Assembly (NCBI GenBank): GCA_007131945.1
Contig: SLPP01000337.1
Span: 1 to 18,632 of the forward strand
Direction of reading: 5' to 3'
Source of the DNA: Paracoccaceae bacterium
Lineage (GTDB): Bacteria; Pseudomonadota; Alphaproteobacteria; Rhodobacterales; Rhodobacteraceae
Length of the DNA: 18,632 nucleotides
Under the pieces are notes generated by a model. It worked only from the letters and a program-made list of their open reading frames with translations. It was not told the origin of the DNA and made no database searches. Position numbers and translations under genes: made by a program. Numbering within the stretch: the stretch's first letter is position 1; each line of letters begins with the position of its first letter. This document shows, one piece after another, positions 6,676 to 14,690 of this stretch.

Positions 6676-7257
6676 ATGACCACGATCTCCCCCGCCTTCG
6701 GCGCCTTCACCCGCCGGACCTCGCGCCGGCTGAAGCTCATCGTGTCGGCTGGGGCCATCGCGCTCACCGGGCTGGCCACCAGCGCCGCGCCGGCCCGGTC
6801 GCAGACCTCGGACGAGCTGATCCGGTTCCTTCTGGGCGCCGCAGCCGTCGCGGTCGTGGTGCGCGCCATCGATTCCTCGTCCTCGGCCTCGAGCCGACGC
6901 GGGCACGTGCCGCGCGGCGTCCTGCCGGTGGCCTGCATGGAAACGGTGCGGATGAACCGCCGGCATGTCGATGTCTACCACACCGGCTGCCTCGGCTGGT
7001 ACGGGATCGACCGGCTTCCGCGGCGCTGCGAGGTGCAGATCCGCACCGATCGCGGGCGGCGCAGCTATCACCTGGCGCAGTGCCTGCATGAATCGGGCTG
7101 GCGGCCGCAATATGCCTCGGCGCCGAGCCGCCCGCGGCATGACTGGACACCGCCGCGATCGCATCACCGGCGCGACTGCCCACCCGGCTGGCAAGGGGCG
7201 CCGCGGCGTCACCACTACAGCCATTGCGAACGCGGCGGTCGCTGGTCCCACCGGTGA
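6676..7257 (+). CDS. Exported four-cysteine twin-repeat protein, paralogue of the upstream gene
   Basis: This 193-aa protein is closely related to the product of 5629-6378. The signal region (LIVSAGAIALTGLAT, cut near ARSQ), the second hydrophobic helix (LIRFLLGAAAVAVVVRAI, about 48-65) and the four-cysteine core (C87, C105, C118, C136) align without gaps. The core has LPVACMETVR and LPRRCEVQIR heading its two units. Instead of the Arg/Asp tail it has a shorter His/Arg-rich tail with two more cysteines (C168, C184). The start is ATG 6676, which has AAAGGA at 7-nt spacing exactly as in the paralogue; an earlier in-frame ATG at 6634 would lengthen the protein without giving a better signal. Function is unknown. 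The conserved parts suggest a shared fold in the envelope, and the divergent tails suggest different partners. Confidence 0.75.
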   Translation: MTTISPAFGAFTRRTSRRLKLIVSAGAIALTGLATSAAPARSQTSDELIRFLLGAAAVAVVVRAIDSSSSASSRRGHVPRGVLPVACMETVRMNRRHVDVYHTGCLGWYGIDRLPRRCEVQIRTDRGRRSYHLAQCLHESGWRPQYASAPSRPRHDWTPPRSHHRRDCPPGWQGAPRRHHYSHCERGGRWSHR

Positions 7258-7396
7258 GCGCCGCCATGAGATCCGCCCGCAACTCTTTGGTAATGCTTCA
7301 CGCGTATCACGGGCGGCAGTACGAGTACTGTGCGTAACGAGTGCGGTAACGCGTGCTTCGAGTATGCGTACCAAGTCCCGGCGTTTGGGCCGGGCG

Positions 7397-7418
7397 GGGC
7401 GGGCCTCCGGGCCCGCCC
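7397..7418 (+). terminator. GC-rich hairpin, probable end of the paralogue transcript
   Basis: GGGCGGGCC (7397-7405) and GGCCCGCCC (7410-7418) form a perfect 9-bp stem with a TCCG loop. Only two T follow, so termination may be weak or factor-dependent. It lies between the second paralogue (ends 7257) and rnhB. The stretch before it (7299-7355) holds nested inverted repeats, reported separately. Confidence 0.5.
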
Positions 7419-7473
7419 TTCCCGTCTCCGCCTTCGGCTTGATCCTCGGCGTATGCGATGCCATGACCGGGCC

Positions 7474-8116
7474 ATGCGTCGCTTTCGCACCCTTCCCGAT
7501 TTCTCTACCGAGACTCGCGCGCGCGCGCGCGGCTTTCGCCGGATCGCCGGCGTCGACGAGGCCGGGCGCGGACCGCTGGCCGGGCCGGTCGTGGCGGCGG
7601 CGGTGATCCTCGATCCCGCCGATATTCCGGCGGGGCTGGCCGATTCCAAGACGCTGGGCGCGGCCCGGCGCGCCGCGATCGCCGACGAGATCCGCGCCCG
7701 CGCCCGCTTCGCCATCGCCGAGGCCAGCGTCACCGAAATCGACCGGCTGAACATCCTGCAGGCAAGCCATCTGGCGATGCGCCGCGCGCTCGCCGCGCTG
7801 GAGCCTGCGCCCGACCTCGCGCTGATCGACGGCAACCGGATGCCCGGCGACCTGCCCTGCGCGGCCGAGACGCTGGTGAGGGGCGACGCGCATTGCCTGT
7901 CAATCGCCGCCGCCTCGATCCTCGCCAAGGTCGCGCGCGACGCGATCATGGTCGATCTCGCGCGCGAATTCCCCGCCTTTGGCTGGGACCGCAATGCCGG
8001 CTATCCCGTGCCCGCGCATCTGGCCGGACTCAAGCGCTGGGGCGTGACCCCATATCACCGGCGTAGCTTTGCCCCAGTACGCAAGATATTGTATGAAGAA
8101 AAGAAAATAAGCCACT

Positions 8117-8118
<2 letters not shown>
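7474..8118 (+). CDS. rnhB: Ribonuclease HII
   Basis: This 214-aa enzyme cuts the RNA strand of RNA-DNA hybrids and removes ribonucleotides misincorporated into DNA. All four acidic catalytic residues of the family are present: D28 and E29 in [16 protein letters not shown]119 in LIDGN, and D156 in SILAKVARD. The family end motif is also there ([15 protein letters not shown], then HRRSFAPV). The start chosen is ATG 7474, which gives the usual length; ATG 7453 is an alternative, and neither has a strong ribosome-binding site. The stop codon overlaps the first GANTC site in front of ccrM. An rnhB-ccrM neighbourhood is common in Rhodobacterales-like genomes. Confidence 0.93.
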
Positions 8119-9318
<1,200 letters not shown>

Positions 9319-9366
9319 CAGGTTTCCGCCAGCGCCGGCCGACCGAAGCCCGGTCGGCGCAAACTC

Positions 9367-9393
9367 GACCCCGCCCTCGGGCGGGGTCTTTTT
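9367..9393 (+). terminator. Intrinsic terminator after ccrM
   Basis: GACCCCGCCC (9367-9376) pairs perfectly with GGGCGGGGTC (9379-9388) and is followed by TTTTT (9389-9393). This is the clearest Rho-independent terminator in the window, 48 nt after the ccrM stop. Confidence 0.9.
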
Positions 9394-9416
9394 CCTGTCG
9401 CTGCCGCCGGCGCGGG

Positions 9417-9434
9417 GTGCGCAAATTTGCACAC
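9417..9434. promoter_or_regulatory. Palindromic operator-like site GTGCGCAAATTTGCACAC
   Basis: This 18-bp dyad has a perfect GCAAATTTGC core (9421-9430) and one mismatched pair (9420/9431). It overlaps a TTGCAC hexamer (9427-9432) that could serve as a plus-strand -35 element with TATATA (9451-9456), spacing 18. The symmetry and AT centre resemble a repressor site, but no neighbouring gene is an evident target. Confidence 0.4.
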
Positions 9435-9455
9435 AGCCACAACTGATTGATATAT

Positions 9456-9483
9456 ATTGTAAATTTCAGAAAATTAACCACAA
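9456..9483 (-). promoter_or_regulatory. Minus-strand promoter-like element in the AT-rich island
   Basis: Read on the minus strand, TTGTGG (9483-9478) and TACAAT (9461-9456) are 16 bp apart. This is a good sigma-70-type match in an otherwise GC-rich window. It points towards the 3' side of the ccrM terminator and not into any coding frame, so any product would be a short RNA of roughly 60-90 nt. Confidence 0.35.
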
Positions 9484-9537
9484 CGAAAGGTCTCGCCGCG
9501 TCGACGGCGACGTTCGAGACGCCCGAGTAGCCGGCAG

Positions 9538-9717
9538 TCAGTAGCGGTCGGCCTCGGGGTCGGGATCGACCGCCGCCTCGCCGTCGCGGCCGGGGACGAC
9601 ATAGTCCTCGCGGAACCAGCGGCCGAGATCGACATCGGCGCAGCGGCGCGAGCAGAACGGCCGGTAGGACGCATCGCGGGGCTTGCCGCAGACCGGGCAA
9701 CGCGCGGCGCGGCTCAT
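9538..9717 (-). CDS. yacG: DNA gyrase inhibitor / zinc-binding protein YacG
   Basis: This 59-aa protein has four cysteines in the YacG zinc pattern: C7 and C10 (CPVCGK), then C22 and C26 (FCSRRCADVDLGRW). It ends in an acidic tail (DPDPEADRY). YacG of E. coli binds GyrB and inhibits gyrase. The alphaproteobacterial members share the zinc fold and FCS.RC..vDLG.W signature seen here. The ATG at 9717 overlaps the stop of the upstream RNase E/G-type gene (ATGA), so it is co-translated as the last gene of the infA-maf-rng-yacG run. An AT-rich island follows it. Confidence 0.92.
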   Translation of the reverse strand: MSRAARCPVCGKPRDASYRPFCSRRCADVDLGRWFREDYVVPGRDGEAAVDPDPEADRY

Positions 9718-10748
9718 GCGGCCAGCCAGTCGGAAATCGGCGCGCGGTCGCGCCGGCGCTGCAATTCGTAGTTGCCGAGCGGCGTCCAGCCGGCGAGCAC
9801 CGTCTCGGCGCTCTCGCCGCGGAAGGCCTTGCGCAGCACCTGCTCCAGCGCCGCCCGGTCGCGTTTCGGGAAGGGGGCGAAGTCGATCACCACCTGCCCG
9901 CCAAGGCCGCGCAGCCGCAACTGACGCGGCAGTTCGCGCGCCGCGGCGATGCCGGCCTTCAGCCCGGCGGCGGGCGAGGTGTCGGGACCGGTATTGACAT
10001 CGACGGCGACGAGCGCGCGGGTCGGCTCGATCACCATCGTGGCACCGGCGGGCAACGGCACCTGCGGACGGACGAGCGCGTCAATCGCCTCGCGCACGCC
10101 GTGGTGGTCGAGCGCGTCGGGGCCGTCGTCGAGGATGTCGGGCGCCGGCCAGTCGCGCCAGGCGATGTCGCGCGGCGCGGGGGCGTCGAGCAACAGTTCG
10201 GGCGAACCGCTCGTGTCGGCGCAGATCGCCTCGGCGAGCGCGCGCAGCTCGGCCGCCTCGGCGGCGATCTCCTCCGCCGGCGCCTCCTCGCAGGCCGAGC
10301 GCAGGATCAGGCCAAGCGACGGCTCGGCCCCGGCGAGCACCGCTTCGGCCAGCGTAGTCAGCTCGCCGCGCCTCCCCTCGTTGCGGATCCGGCGCGAGAC
10401 GTTGATGCCGGGCGCGTCGGGCGTCAGGATCACCAGCCGGCCCTTGATCAGGAGCCGGGTCGCGAGCGGCAGCGCCTTGCCCGGCTCGGCCACGCCCGCG
10501 ACCTGCACCAGCACCGGCTTGCCGGGCGCGAGGCCCCGGGTCTGGCGCAGGAAGCCGCGCCCGCCATCGGGAAGATCGACGAAGACACCGCCCAGCCCCT
10601 TGACCGGCCGGCCGACCGTGCCGCGCAGGATCGCGCCGGGGGCGAGGCCGTCGGCGGCGAGCGCCAGGTCCTCGAGCCGGCCATCGACCAGGCGCGCGGC
10701 GATCTCGCGCCCGGCGATCGCGCCGATGGCGATGACCGAACCCTTCAT
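9714..10748 (-). CDS. Short ribonuclease E/G family protein
   Basis: This 344-aa protein shows the RNase E/G core. An S1-like region comes first ([20 protein letters not shown], then GFLRQTRGL, about 41-73), then [14 protein letters not shown] (114-127). The DNase-I-like catalytic part has D250 and N252 in AVDVNTG and D289 in VVIDF, which correspond to the magnesium-binding residues of E. coli RNase E. It lacks the CPxC zinc-link and all later regions, so it is shorter than RNase G (about 490 aa). Similar short forms occur in the infA-maf-yacG neighbourhood of alphaproteobacteria. It probably cleaves single-stranded RNA 5' regions, but the different oligomer state makes its exact role uncertain. 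ATG 10748 overlaps the maf stop (ATGA). Confidence 0.85.
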   Translation of the reverse strand: MKGSVIAIGAIAGREIAARLVDGRLEDLALAADGLAPGAILRGTVGRPVKGLGGVFVDLPDGGRGFLRQTRGLAPGKPVLVQVAGVAEPGKALPLATRLLIKGRLVILTPDAPGINVSRRIRNEGRRGELTTLAEAVLAGAEPSLGLILRSACEEAPAEEIAAEAAELRALAEAICADTSGSPELLLDAPAPRDIAWRDWPAPDILDDGPDALDHHGVREAIDALVRPQVPLPAGATMVIEPTRALVAVDVNTGPDTSPAAGLKAGIAAARELPRQLRLRGLGGQVVIDFAPFPKRDRAALEQVLRKAFRGESAETVLAGWTPLGNYELQRRRDRAPISDWLAA

Positions 10749-11314
10749 GCCGCGCACCTTATCCCGGCGGCCTGCAGTAGCTGCGCGGTCTCGGCCAGCG
10801 GCAGGCCGACGACGCCGGTGAACGAGCCCGAGATCCACGGGATGAAGGCCCCGGCCCGGCCCTGGATGCCGTAGCCGCCCGCCTTGCCCTGCCATTCGCC
10901 GCTATCCAGGTAGCCGTTGAGCTCGCAATCGGAGAGCCGCTTCATCTTCACCGCCGTCACCACCTCGCGCTGCAGGATGCGTCCGTCGAGGCGCAGGGCG
11001 ATGGCGGTGATGACCGAATGCCGTCGCCCGCCCAGCAGGTGCAGGAACTCGGCCGCCTGCGCCGCGGTCTCGGGCTTGCCGAGGATGCGCCGGCCGAGCG
11101 CCACGGTCGTGTCGGCGGCGAGCACCGCCTCGCCGGCCTCCGCCGGTACGGCACGCGCCTTTTCCAGCGCCATGCGGGCGCAGTAGGGCCGCGGCAATTC
11201 GCGCCGCCCCGGGGTCTCGTCGATATCGGCGGGACGCACCGCGTCGGGCACGACGCCGATCTGCGCCAGCAGTTCCAGTCGGCGCGGACTGGCCGAGCCG
11301 AGGACGAGGCGCAT
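10745..11314 (-). CDS. maf: Maf family nucleotide pyrophosphatase
   Basis: This 189-aa protein has the Maf signature [10 protein letters not shown] at residues 7-16, the catalytic Asp in AADTTVALG, the KPETAAQA loop and the [10 protein letters not shown] motif. Maf proteins hydrolyse non-canonical or excess nucleoside triphosphates (dTTP/UTP in the YhdE subgroup) to monophosphates, a house-cleaning role; they are also linked to septum formation. The subgroup looks YhdE-like from the GxGGYGIQG form, but substrate choice is inferred. ATG 11314 shares a base with the infA stop (TAATG), and its own stop overlaps the next start, so the cluster is tightly coupled. Confidence 0.93.
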   Translation of the reverse strand: MRLVLGSASPRRLELLAQIGVVPDAVRPADIDETPGRRELPRPYCARMALEKARAVPAEAGEAVLAADTTVALGRRILGKPETAAQAAEFLHLLGGRRHSVITAIALRLDGRILQREVVTAVKMKRLSDCELNGYLDSGEWQGKAGGYGIQGRAGAFIPWISGSFTGVVGLPLAETAQLLQAAGIRCAA

Positions 11315-11532
11315 TACTTGAAGCGGTAGTTGATCCGCCCCTTGGTCAGATCGTAGGGGGTCATCTCGACCTGGACCCGGTCGCCGGCCAGAACCCGAAT
11401 GCGGTTCTTGCGCATCTTTCCTGCCGTGTGAGCGATGATCTCATGGCCGTTTTCCAGCTCGACCCGAAACGTCGCATTCGGCAGGAGTTCCTTCACGACA
11501 CCGGGAAATTCGAGCAGTTCTTCCTTGGCCAT
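11314..11532 (-). CDS. infA: Translation initiation factor IF-1
   Basis: This 72-aa protein is a canonical IF-1: [15 protein letters not shown], then [34 protein letters not shown] and a final KGRINYRFK. It is an OB-fold that binds the ribosomal A site during initiation. The start is ATG 11532, preceded by GGAG at suitable spacing; a GTG two codons upstream would be too close to that site. It is the first gene of the infA-maf-rng-yacG group. It probably has its own promoter in the 76-bp gap before it, as well as read-through from the nitrilase gene. Confidence 0.97.
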   Translation of the reverse strand: MAKEELLEFPGVVKELLPNATFRVELENGHEIIAHTAGKMRKNRIRVLAGDRVQVEMTPYDLTKGRINYRFK

Positions 11533-11576
11533 GGTCACTCCGTTGCAGTTTCCCCCGCCTGTGAGCGGGCGATGCC

Positions 11577-11605
11577 TAAATGCGCCTTTGGCGGGGGAAT
11601 TTCAA
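11577..11605 (-). promoter_or_regulatory. infA promoter candidate within an inverted repeat
   Basis: On the minus strand TTGAAA (11605-11600) and CATTTA (11582-11577) are 17 bp apart, which predicts transcription about 38 nt before infA. A perfect 10-bp inverted repeat, TTCCCCCGCC (11550-11559) with GGCGGGGGAA (11590-11599), brackets the -10 region. It might be an operator or a read-through hairpin from the nitrilase gene. Confidence 0.4.
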
Positions 11606-11608
11606 GGT

Positions 11609-12508
11609 TCAACTTGCCCGGATGGTTGCCAGCGGCACCGAAAGCCGGGCCTCCTGCTCGCTCCAGTGGAGGAAGTTGAGGACGCCACCATCTGCACGTG
11701 TATCGGCGATCAGCCGGCGCGAGATCGTGGCAAGGGTCCAGCCCGGCGCGTCGCGATCGCCCTCGGCGAGGACGCCGTCGGCGGGCCAGCCACGGTCGGG
11801 CGGGCCGTAGATGCCGGCGCGGCCGGTATTCTCCTCGCAGCCGGCGCACCAGTCCGACCGGCCGACCAGCGGCGCCTGGACCGCGACGCACTGGTTTTCC
11901 AGCGCCCGGGCCATGGCGCCGACGCGCACGCGGTTGTAGCCCGCCCAGGTCTCGGTGCAGGAGGGCGCGAGCAGGATCTCGGCCCCGGCCTCGGCGAGGC
12001 GGCGCGAGAGGAGCGGGAATTCGCTGTCGTAGCAGATGACCACGCCGATCCGGCCGAGCGGCGTGTCGAAGAGCGTGAGCCCGTCCGCGCCGGGGACGAC
12101 GTCCCAGTCCTCGCGCTCGAAGCGGACCATGATCTGCTTGTCCTGGTGGCCGAGCATGCCCTCGGGACCGAAGAAGGTGGCGCGGTTGACCGGCCGGTTG
12201 CCGGTGAAGACCGGCCCCGTGCCGCCGAGGATGAAGACGCCGTGCTCGGCCGCCAGCCGCGCATGCAGCGCATCGGCCGCCGGGCGGTGGCGGGCGGCCT
12301 CGGAGAGCGCGCCCTCGAGGTCGGCGGCGACGGCCCGGCCGCCGAAGCTGGCCAGTTCCATCGCGGCGTATTCGGGAAAGACGAGGAGCTGGGCGCCCTG
12401 CCCCGCGGCCTCGGCGACCCAGCGGGCGATCTTCGCCTCGTAGTCGGCGAAGCTTTCGAACCAGTCGAGTGGATAGGCGGCGGCGGCGATCGTCACGCTG
12501 TCGGTCAT
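11609..12508 (-). CDS. Carbon-nitrogen hydrolase (nitrilase superfamily)
   Basis: This 299-aa enzyme has the Glu-Lys-Cys triad of the nitrilase superfamily: E46 in LLVFPEYAAMEL, K124 in GHQDKQIM, and C159 in GVVICYDSEFP. It would hydrolyse an amide (or nitrile or carbamoyl) bond in the cytoplasm, but the substrate is unknown. The gene overlaps the upstream GNAT gene by ATGA. Nitrilase-family amidases paired or fused with GNAT acetyltransferases are known, and the two may act on the same small molecule; that link is inferred. It is the last gene of a five-gene minus-strand operon before infA. There is no signal peptide. Confidence 0.88.
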   Translation of the reverse strand: MTDSVTIAAAAYPLDWFESFADYEAKIARWVAEAAGQGAQLLVFPEYAAMELASFGGRAVAADLEGALSEAARHRPAADALHARLAAEHGVFILGGTGPVFTGNRPVNRATFFGPEGMLGHQDKQIMVRFEREDWDVVPGADGLTLFDTPLGRIGVVICYDSEFPLLSRRLAEAGAEILLAPSCTETWAGYNRVRVGAMARALENQCVAVQAPLVGRSDWCAGCEENTGRAGIYGPPDRGWPADGVLAEGDRDAPGWTLATISRRLIADTRADGGVLNFLHWSEQEARLSVPLATIRAS

Positions 12509-13095
12509 GTCAGCCTCCGGATCCAGAATTGCAGCGGCTTGCGGCTCTCCGCGGCCTCGCCGAGATCCTTCCAGGCGAAATGCGCGACCACGCCGGGCAG
12601 GGGCGCGTAGCCACGTGATGTCCAGAATGCGTCCAGCGGCCGGTAATCGGCGGGACGGGCGGGATGGTCGGTGGGACGAACGACGGCGCAGAAAGCGACA
12701 TATGCACGGCCGAGATCGCGCGCATGCGCCTCTCGGATATCAAAAAAGCGATGCCCGATTCCGCGCCCGCGATATTCGGGGAGGAGCACACTTTCGGCGC
12801 AGTAGAAGATTTCCGACAATTCCAGACCGGTTGCCGCGAAGGCGGTGGCGAAGTCGTCGGCATGGTCCTCCATCGGCGTGCCGGTCGCCGCACCGACCAG
12901 CTTCGCACCGTCGAAGGCGCCGACGAGGATCGCGCCGGGGCTGGAGCGGTAGGGTTCGAGATAGCGCCGCTCGTAGGCGAGATCGCCGTCATAGAGATAG
13001 GGGAAGGCGCGGAAGACCCTGATGCGCAGCCGCGCCACGTCGTCGAGCGCGGCCTCGAGCGCCGCGCCCGTCAGCGCCTCGACGCGGATCGTCAT
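12505..13095 (-). CDS. GNAT family N-acetyltransferase
   Basis: This 196-aa protein has the GNAT acetyl-CoA motif A at about 103-117 (VLLPEYRGRGIGHRFF). A central strand AILVGAFDGAKLVGAATG (55-72) precedes it, and motif B follows (AYVAFCAVVRP). It transfers an acetyl group from acetyl-CoA to an amine; the acceptor is unknown. Both ends overlap neighbouring frames by ATGA (with the nitrilase gene downstream and the NTF2-like gene upstream), so it is translated as part of the operon. The length and the long insert between the central strand and motif A suggest a specialised subfamily. Confidence 0.85.
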   Translation of the reverse strand: MTIRVEALTGAALEAALDDVARLRIRVFRAFPYLYDGDLAYERRYLEPYRSSPGAILVGAFDGAKLVGAATGTPMEDHADDFATAFAATGLELSEIFYCAESVLLPEYRGRGIGHRFFDIREAHARDLGRAYVAFCAVVRPTDHPARPADYRPLDAFWTSRGYAPLPGVVAHFAWKDLGEAAESRKPLQFWIRRLT

Positions 13096-13493
13096 GCCGA
13101 GACCTGCTCGATCCAGTCCTGCAGGTTGTAATGGGTGGTGACGCGGGTGATCCGGCCGTCCTTCAGCGCGAAGAAGGTGCCGCCGGGCAGGACATAGCGC
13201 TGGCCGCGCGCCTCGGGCAGGCCGGGATCGGTCTTCAGGTACTGCCCGTGCACCGTGAATTCGGCCGCCGCCCGGCTGCCGTCGTCACTGACGAAGATCA
13301 CGATGTCCTTCAACTCCTCGCGGTAGCTCACGCCCATGTGGCTGCAGAATTCGGCGAACTTCGTCCTGCCGCGACGGATGTCGCCCTGGTTGACGTGATG
13401 CTCGACATCGTCGCTGACGAGCGCCAGCATCCCCTCGGCATCGCCGGCGTTGAAGGCGGCGTAATAGGCTTCGATGATCTCGCGGGTGGTCAT
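13092..13493 (-). CDS. NTF2-like / SnoaL-like domain protein
   Basis: This 133-aa protein has the typical single-domain NTF2/SnoaL cone fold pattern: an N-terminal helix REIIEAYYAAFNAGDAEGML, then LVSDDVEHHVNQGD (a polar lid), RGRTKFAEFCSHM, a long sheet ending in AAEFTVHGQYL, then GQRYVLPGGTFFALKDGRIT. Members include isomerases, hydrolases and binding proteins, so no specific reaction can be assigned. ATG 13493 has AGGAGAAG upstream and overlaps the phosphatase stop (ATGA). Its stop overlaps the GNAT start. Confidence 0.85.
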   Translation of the reverse strand: MTTREIIEAYYAAFNAGDAEGMLALVSDDVEHHVNQGDIRRGRTKFAEFCSHMGVSYREELKDIVIFVSDDGSRAAAEFTVHGQYLKTDPGLPEARGQRYVLPGGTFFALKDGRITRVTTHYNLQDWIEQVSA

Positions 13494-13969
13494 GCGGACT
13501 TCTCCTGTGGTTTCGTTTCGCTTGGCGGGCCGAAGCGTTCGAGCATTCGGGCGCGGATCTGGTCGCGGGTCTGGCGATAGGCGGCGAGTTTCGCCTCGCG
13601 TCCCTCGCCCAGCCCGGTCGGGTCCATGATCGGCCAGTATTCCACGTCGATATGGGCAAAGCGCGTCAGCTCCAGCGCCATGCGCTGGCTGGCCGGCGAC
13701 AGCGCCACGATCAGGTCGAACTGCGCCAGGTCGTCGCCCCATTGCGCCATCTCCTCGAAGCTGCGCGAGCGGTGGCGCGAGAGTTCCAGCCCGATCTCGG
13801 CGCTGACCGCGATGGCGAAGCCGTCGATCTCGAGGTCGTTGTGCACGCCCGCCGACTGGACATAGGCGCGCTGGCCGTAGAAATGCTTCATCATCGCCTC
13901 GGCCATCGGCGAGCGCACCGCGTTGTGATCGCAGCAGAAGAGCACCGACTGGGGGAAGCGCCCGGCCAA
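13490..13969 (-). CDS. Low-molecular-weight protein-tyrosine-phosphatase family protein
   Basis: This 159-aa protein carries the CX5RS phosphate loop (C13, R19 in CDHNAVRSPMAEAMM) and the general-acid Asp in PIMDPTG (D116). That makes it a low-molecular-weight phosphotyrosine phosphatase-type enzyme; arsenate reductases share this fold. The CDHNAVRS loop differs from the CTGNICRS form of classic members but is usual for the copy next to UPF0262 and infA in alphaproteobacteria. The physiological target is unknown. The start appears to be TTG 13969, with GGGGG upstream and only 2 nt after the UPF0262 stop; no ATG fits. It is co-transcribed with the neighbouring genes. Confidence 0.87.
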   Translation of the reverse strand: MAGRFPQSVLFCCDHNAVRSPMAEAMMKHFYGQRAYVQSAGVHNDLEIDGFAIAVSAEIGLELSRHRSRSFEEMAQWGDDLAQFDLIVALSPASQRMALELTRFAHIDVEYWPIMDPTGLGEGREAKLAAYRQTRDQIRARMLERFGPPSETKPQEKSA

Positions 13970-13971
13970 GC

Positions 13972-14451
13972 TCAGCCCCCGCGGTTGAGCACGCAGATCA
14001 GCGTGAAGAGCCGCCGCGCGGTGTCGATATCGACCTCGGCCTTGCCCTCGAGCCGCTCCATCAGGATGCGCGCGCCCTCGTTGTGGATGCCGCGCCGGGC
14101 CATGTCGATCGCCTCGATCTGGCTCGGCGGCAAGCGCTTCACCGCGTCGAAATAACTGTCGCAGATCTGGAAATAGTCCTTCACCACCTGCCGGAACGGG
14201 CCGAGGCTGAGATGGAACTCGGCGACCTTTCCACCCGCTTCCTGGGCGATGTCGACGACGAGCCGCTTCTCGCGCACGGCGAGCCCCAGCCGGTAGGGGC
14301 CAGGCGGGATCTCGCGGCCATCCCGCGCGGGGAGGGTGAAACTGTTGTCCTCGAGCAGGTCGAAGACCGCCACGCGCCGCTCCTGCTCCATCGCGGGGGT
14401 GGGGGCGGGCAGGCCCGAATCGTCGATCTCGATATGGCAGATGCGGCTCAT
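13972..14451 (-). CDS. UPF0262 family protein
   Basis: This 159-aa protein matches the alphaproteobacterial UPF0262 family, recognised by the opening SRICHIEIDD, the middle PYRLGLAVREKRLVVDI, and DYFQICDSYFDAVKRLPPSQ followed by MARRGIHNEGA. It is cytoplasmic with no known activity. In many alphaproteobacteria it lies directly after hisD and before a phosphatase gene. Here the phosphatase neighbour is kept, but hisD is about 2 kb away with two opposite-strand genes between. The start is ATG 14451, with GAAAGG upstream at slightly long spacing; an earlier in-frame start at 14511 is unlikely. It is first in the operon that runs to the nitrilase gene. Confidence 0.9.
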   Translation of the reverse strand: MSRICHIEIDDSGLPAPTPAMEQERRVAVFDLLEDNSFTLPARDGREIPPGPYRLGLAVREKRLVVDIAQEAGGKVAEFHLSLGPFRQVVKDYFQICDSYFDAVKRLPPSQIEAIDMARRGIHNEGARILMERLEGKAEVDIDTARRLFTLICVLNRGG

Positions 14452-14514
14452 GCGGGCGGCCTTTCGAAAACAGGCCCCCTGATGCAACAGTGCCCCGGCG
14501 GGATCAAGCACTCC

Positions 14515-14543
14515 TTGCCGGGGAGCGATCGATCGGCTAAGGC
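14515..14543 (+). promoter_or_regulatory. Creatinase promoter candidate and structured leader
   Basis: TTGCCG (14515-14520) and TAAGGC (14538-14543), 17 bp apart, are the best plus-strand promoter match in the 239-bp gap. The leader that would follow is rich in dyads: CCGCCGG-TCG-CCGGCGG (14602-14618) and GGGACCCC-A-GGGGTCCC (14639-14655). The ribosome-binding site GGAGG is at 14679-14683. Confidence 0.3.
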
Positions 14544-14690
14544 GCGGTCGAGCGCGTGGCGATGGCGTCGCCGCGGGGGCATGGCCCGAAGCTCGCGGTC
14601 CCCGCCGGTCGCCGGCGGACCGCCGCGTCCTGTACGCCGGGACCCCAGGGGTCCCGCATCACGGGCGGACCCCGAACCGGAGGTCTGACC

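Noticed and set aside
5996..6679. Plus-strand alternative frame over the tail of the first paralogue and the following gap
   Set aside because: It has no signal peptide or ribosome-binding site and a Gly/Ala/Thr/Arg composition. The paralogue's own frame has a matching sister gene, which fixes the real frame.
7331..7350. Repeated GCG(G)TAAC units considered as replication iterons
   Set aside because: Only two copies and no replication initiator gene nearby.
7215..7994. Minus-strand frames opposite the second paralogue and rnhB
   Set aside because: RNase HII is unambiguous on the plus strand, and the antisense product is Ser/Arg/Ala-rich.
11435..12610. 391-aa plus-strand frame opposite infA and the nitrilase gene
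   Set aside because: It covers two genes with intact motifs on the minus strand.
13490..13969. Phosphatase considered as an arsenate reductase (arsC)
   Set aside because: The CX5RS loop and DP motif fit both, but there is no ars operon, and the UPF0262 neighbourhood points to the conserved phosphatase-type copy.
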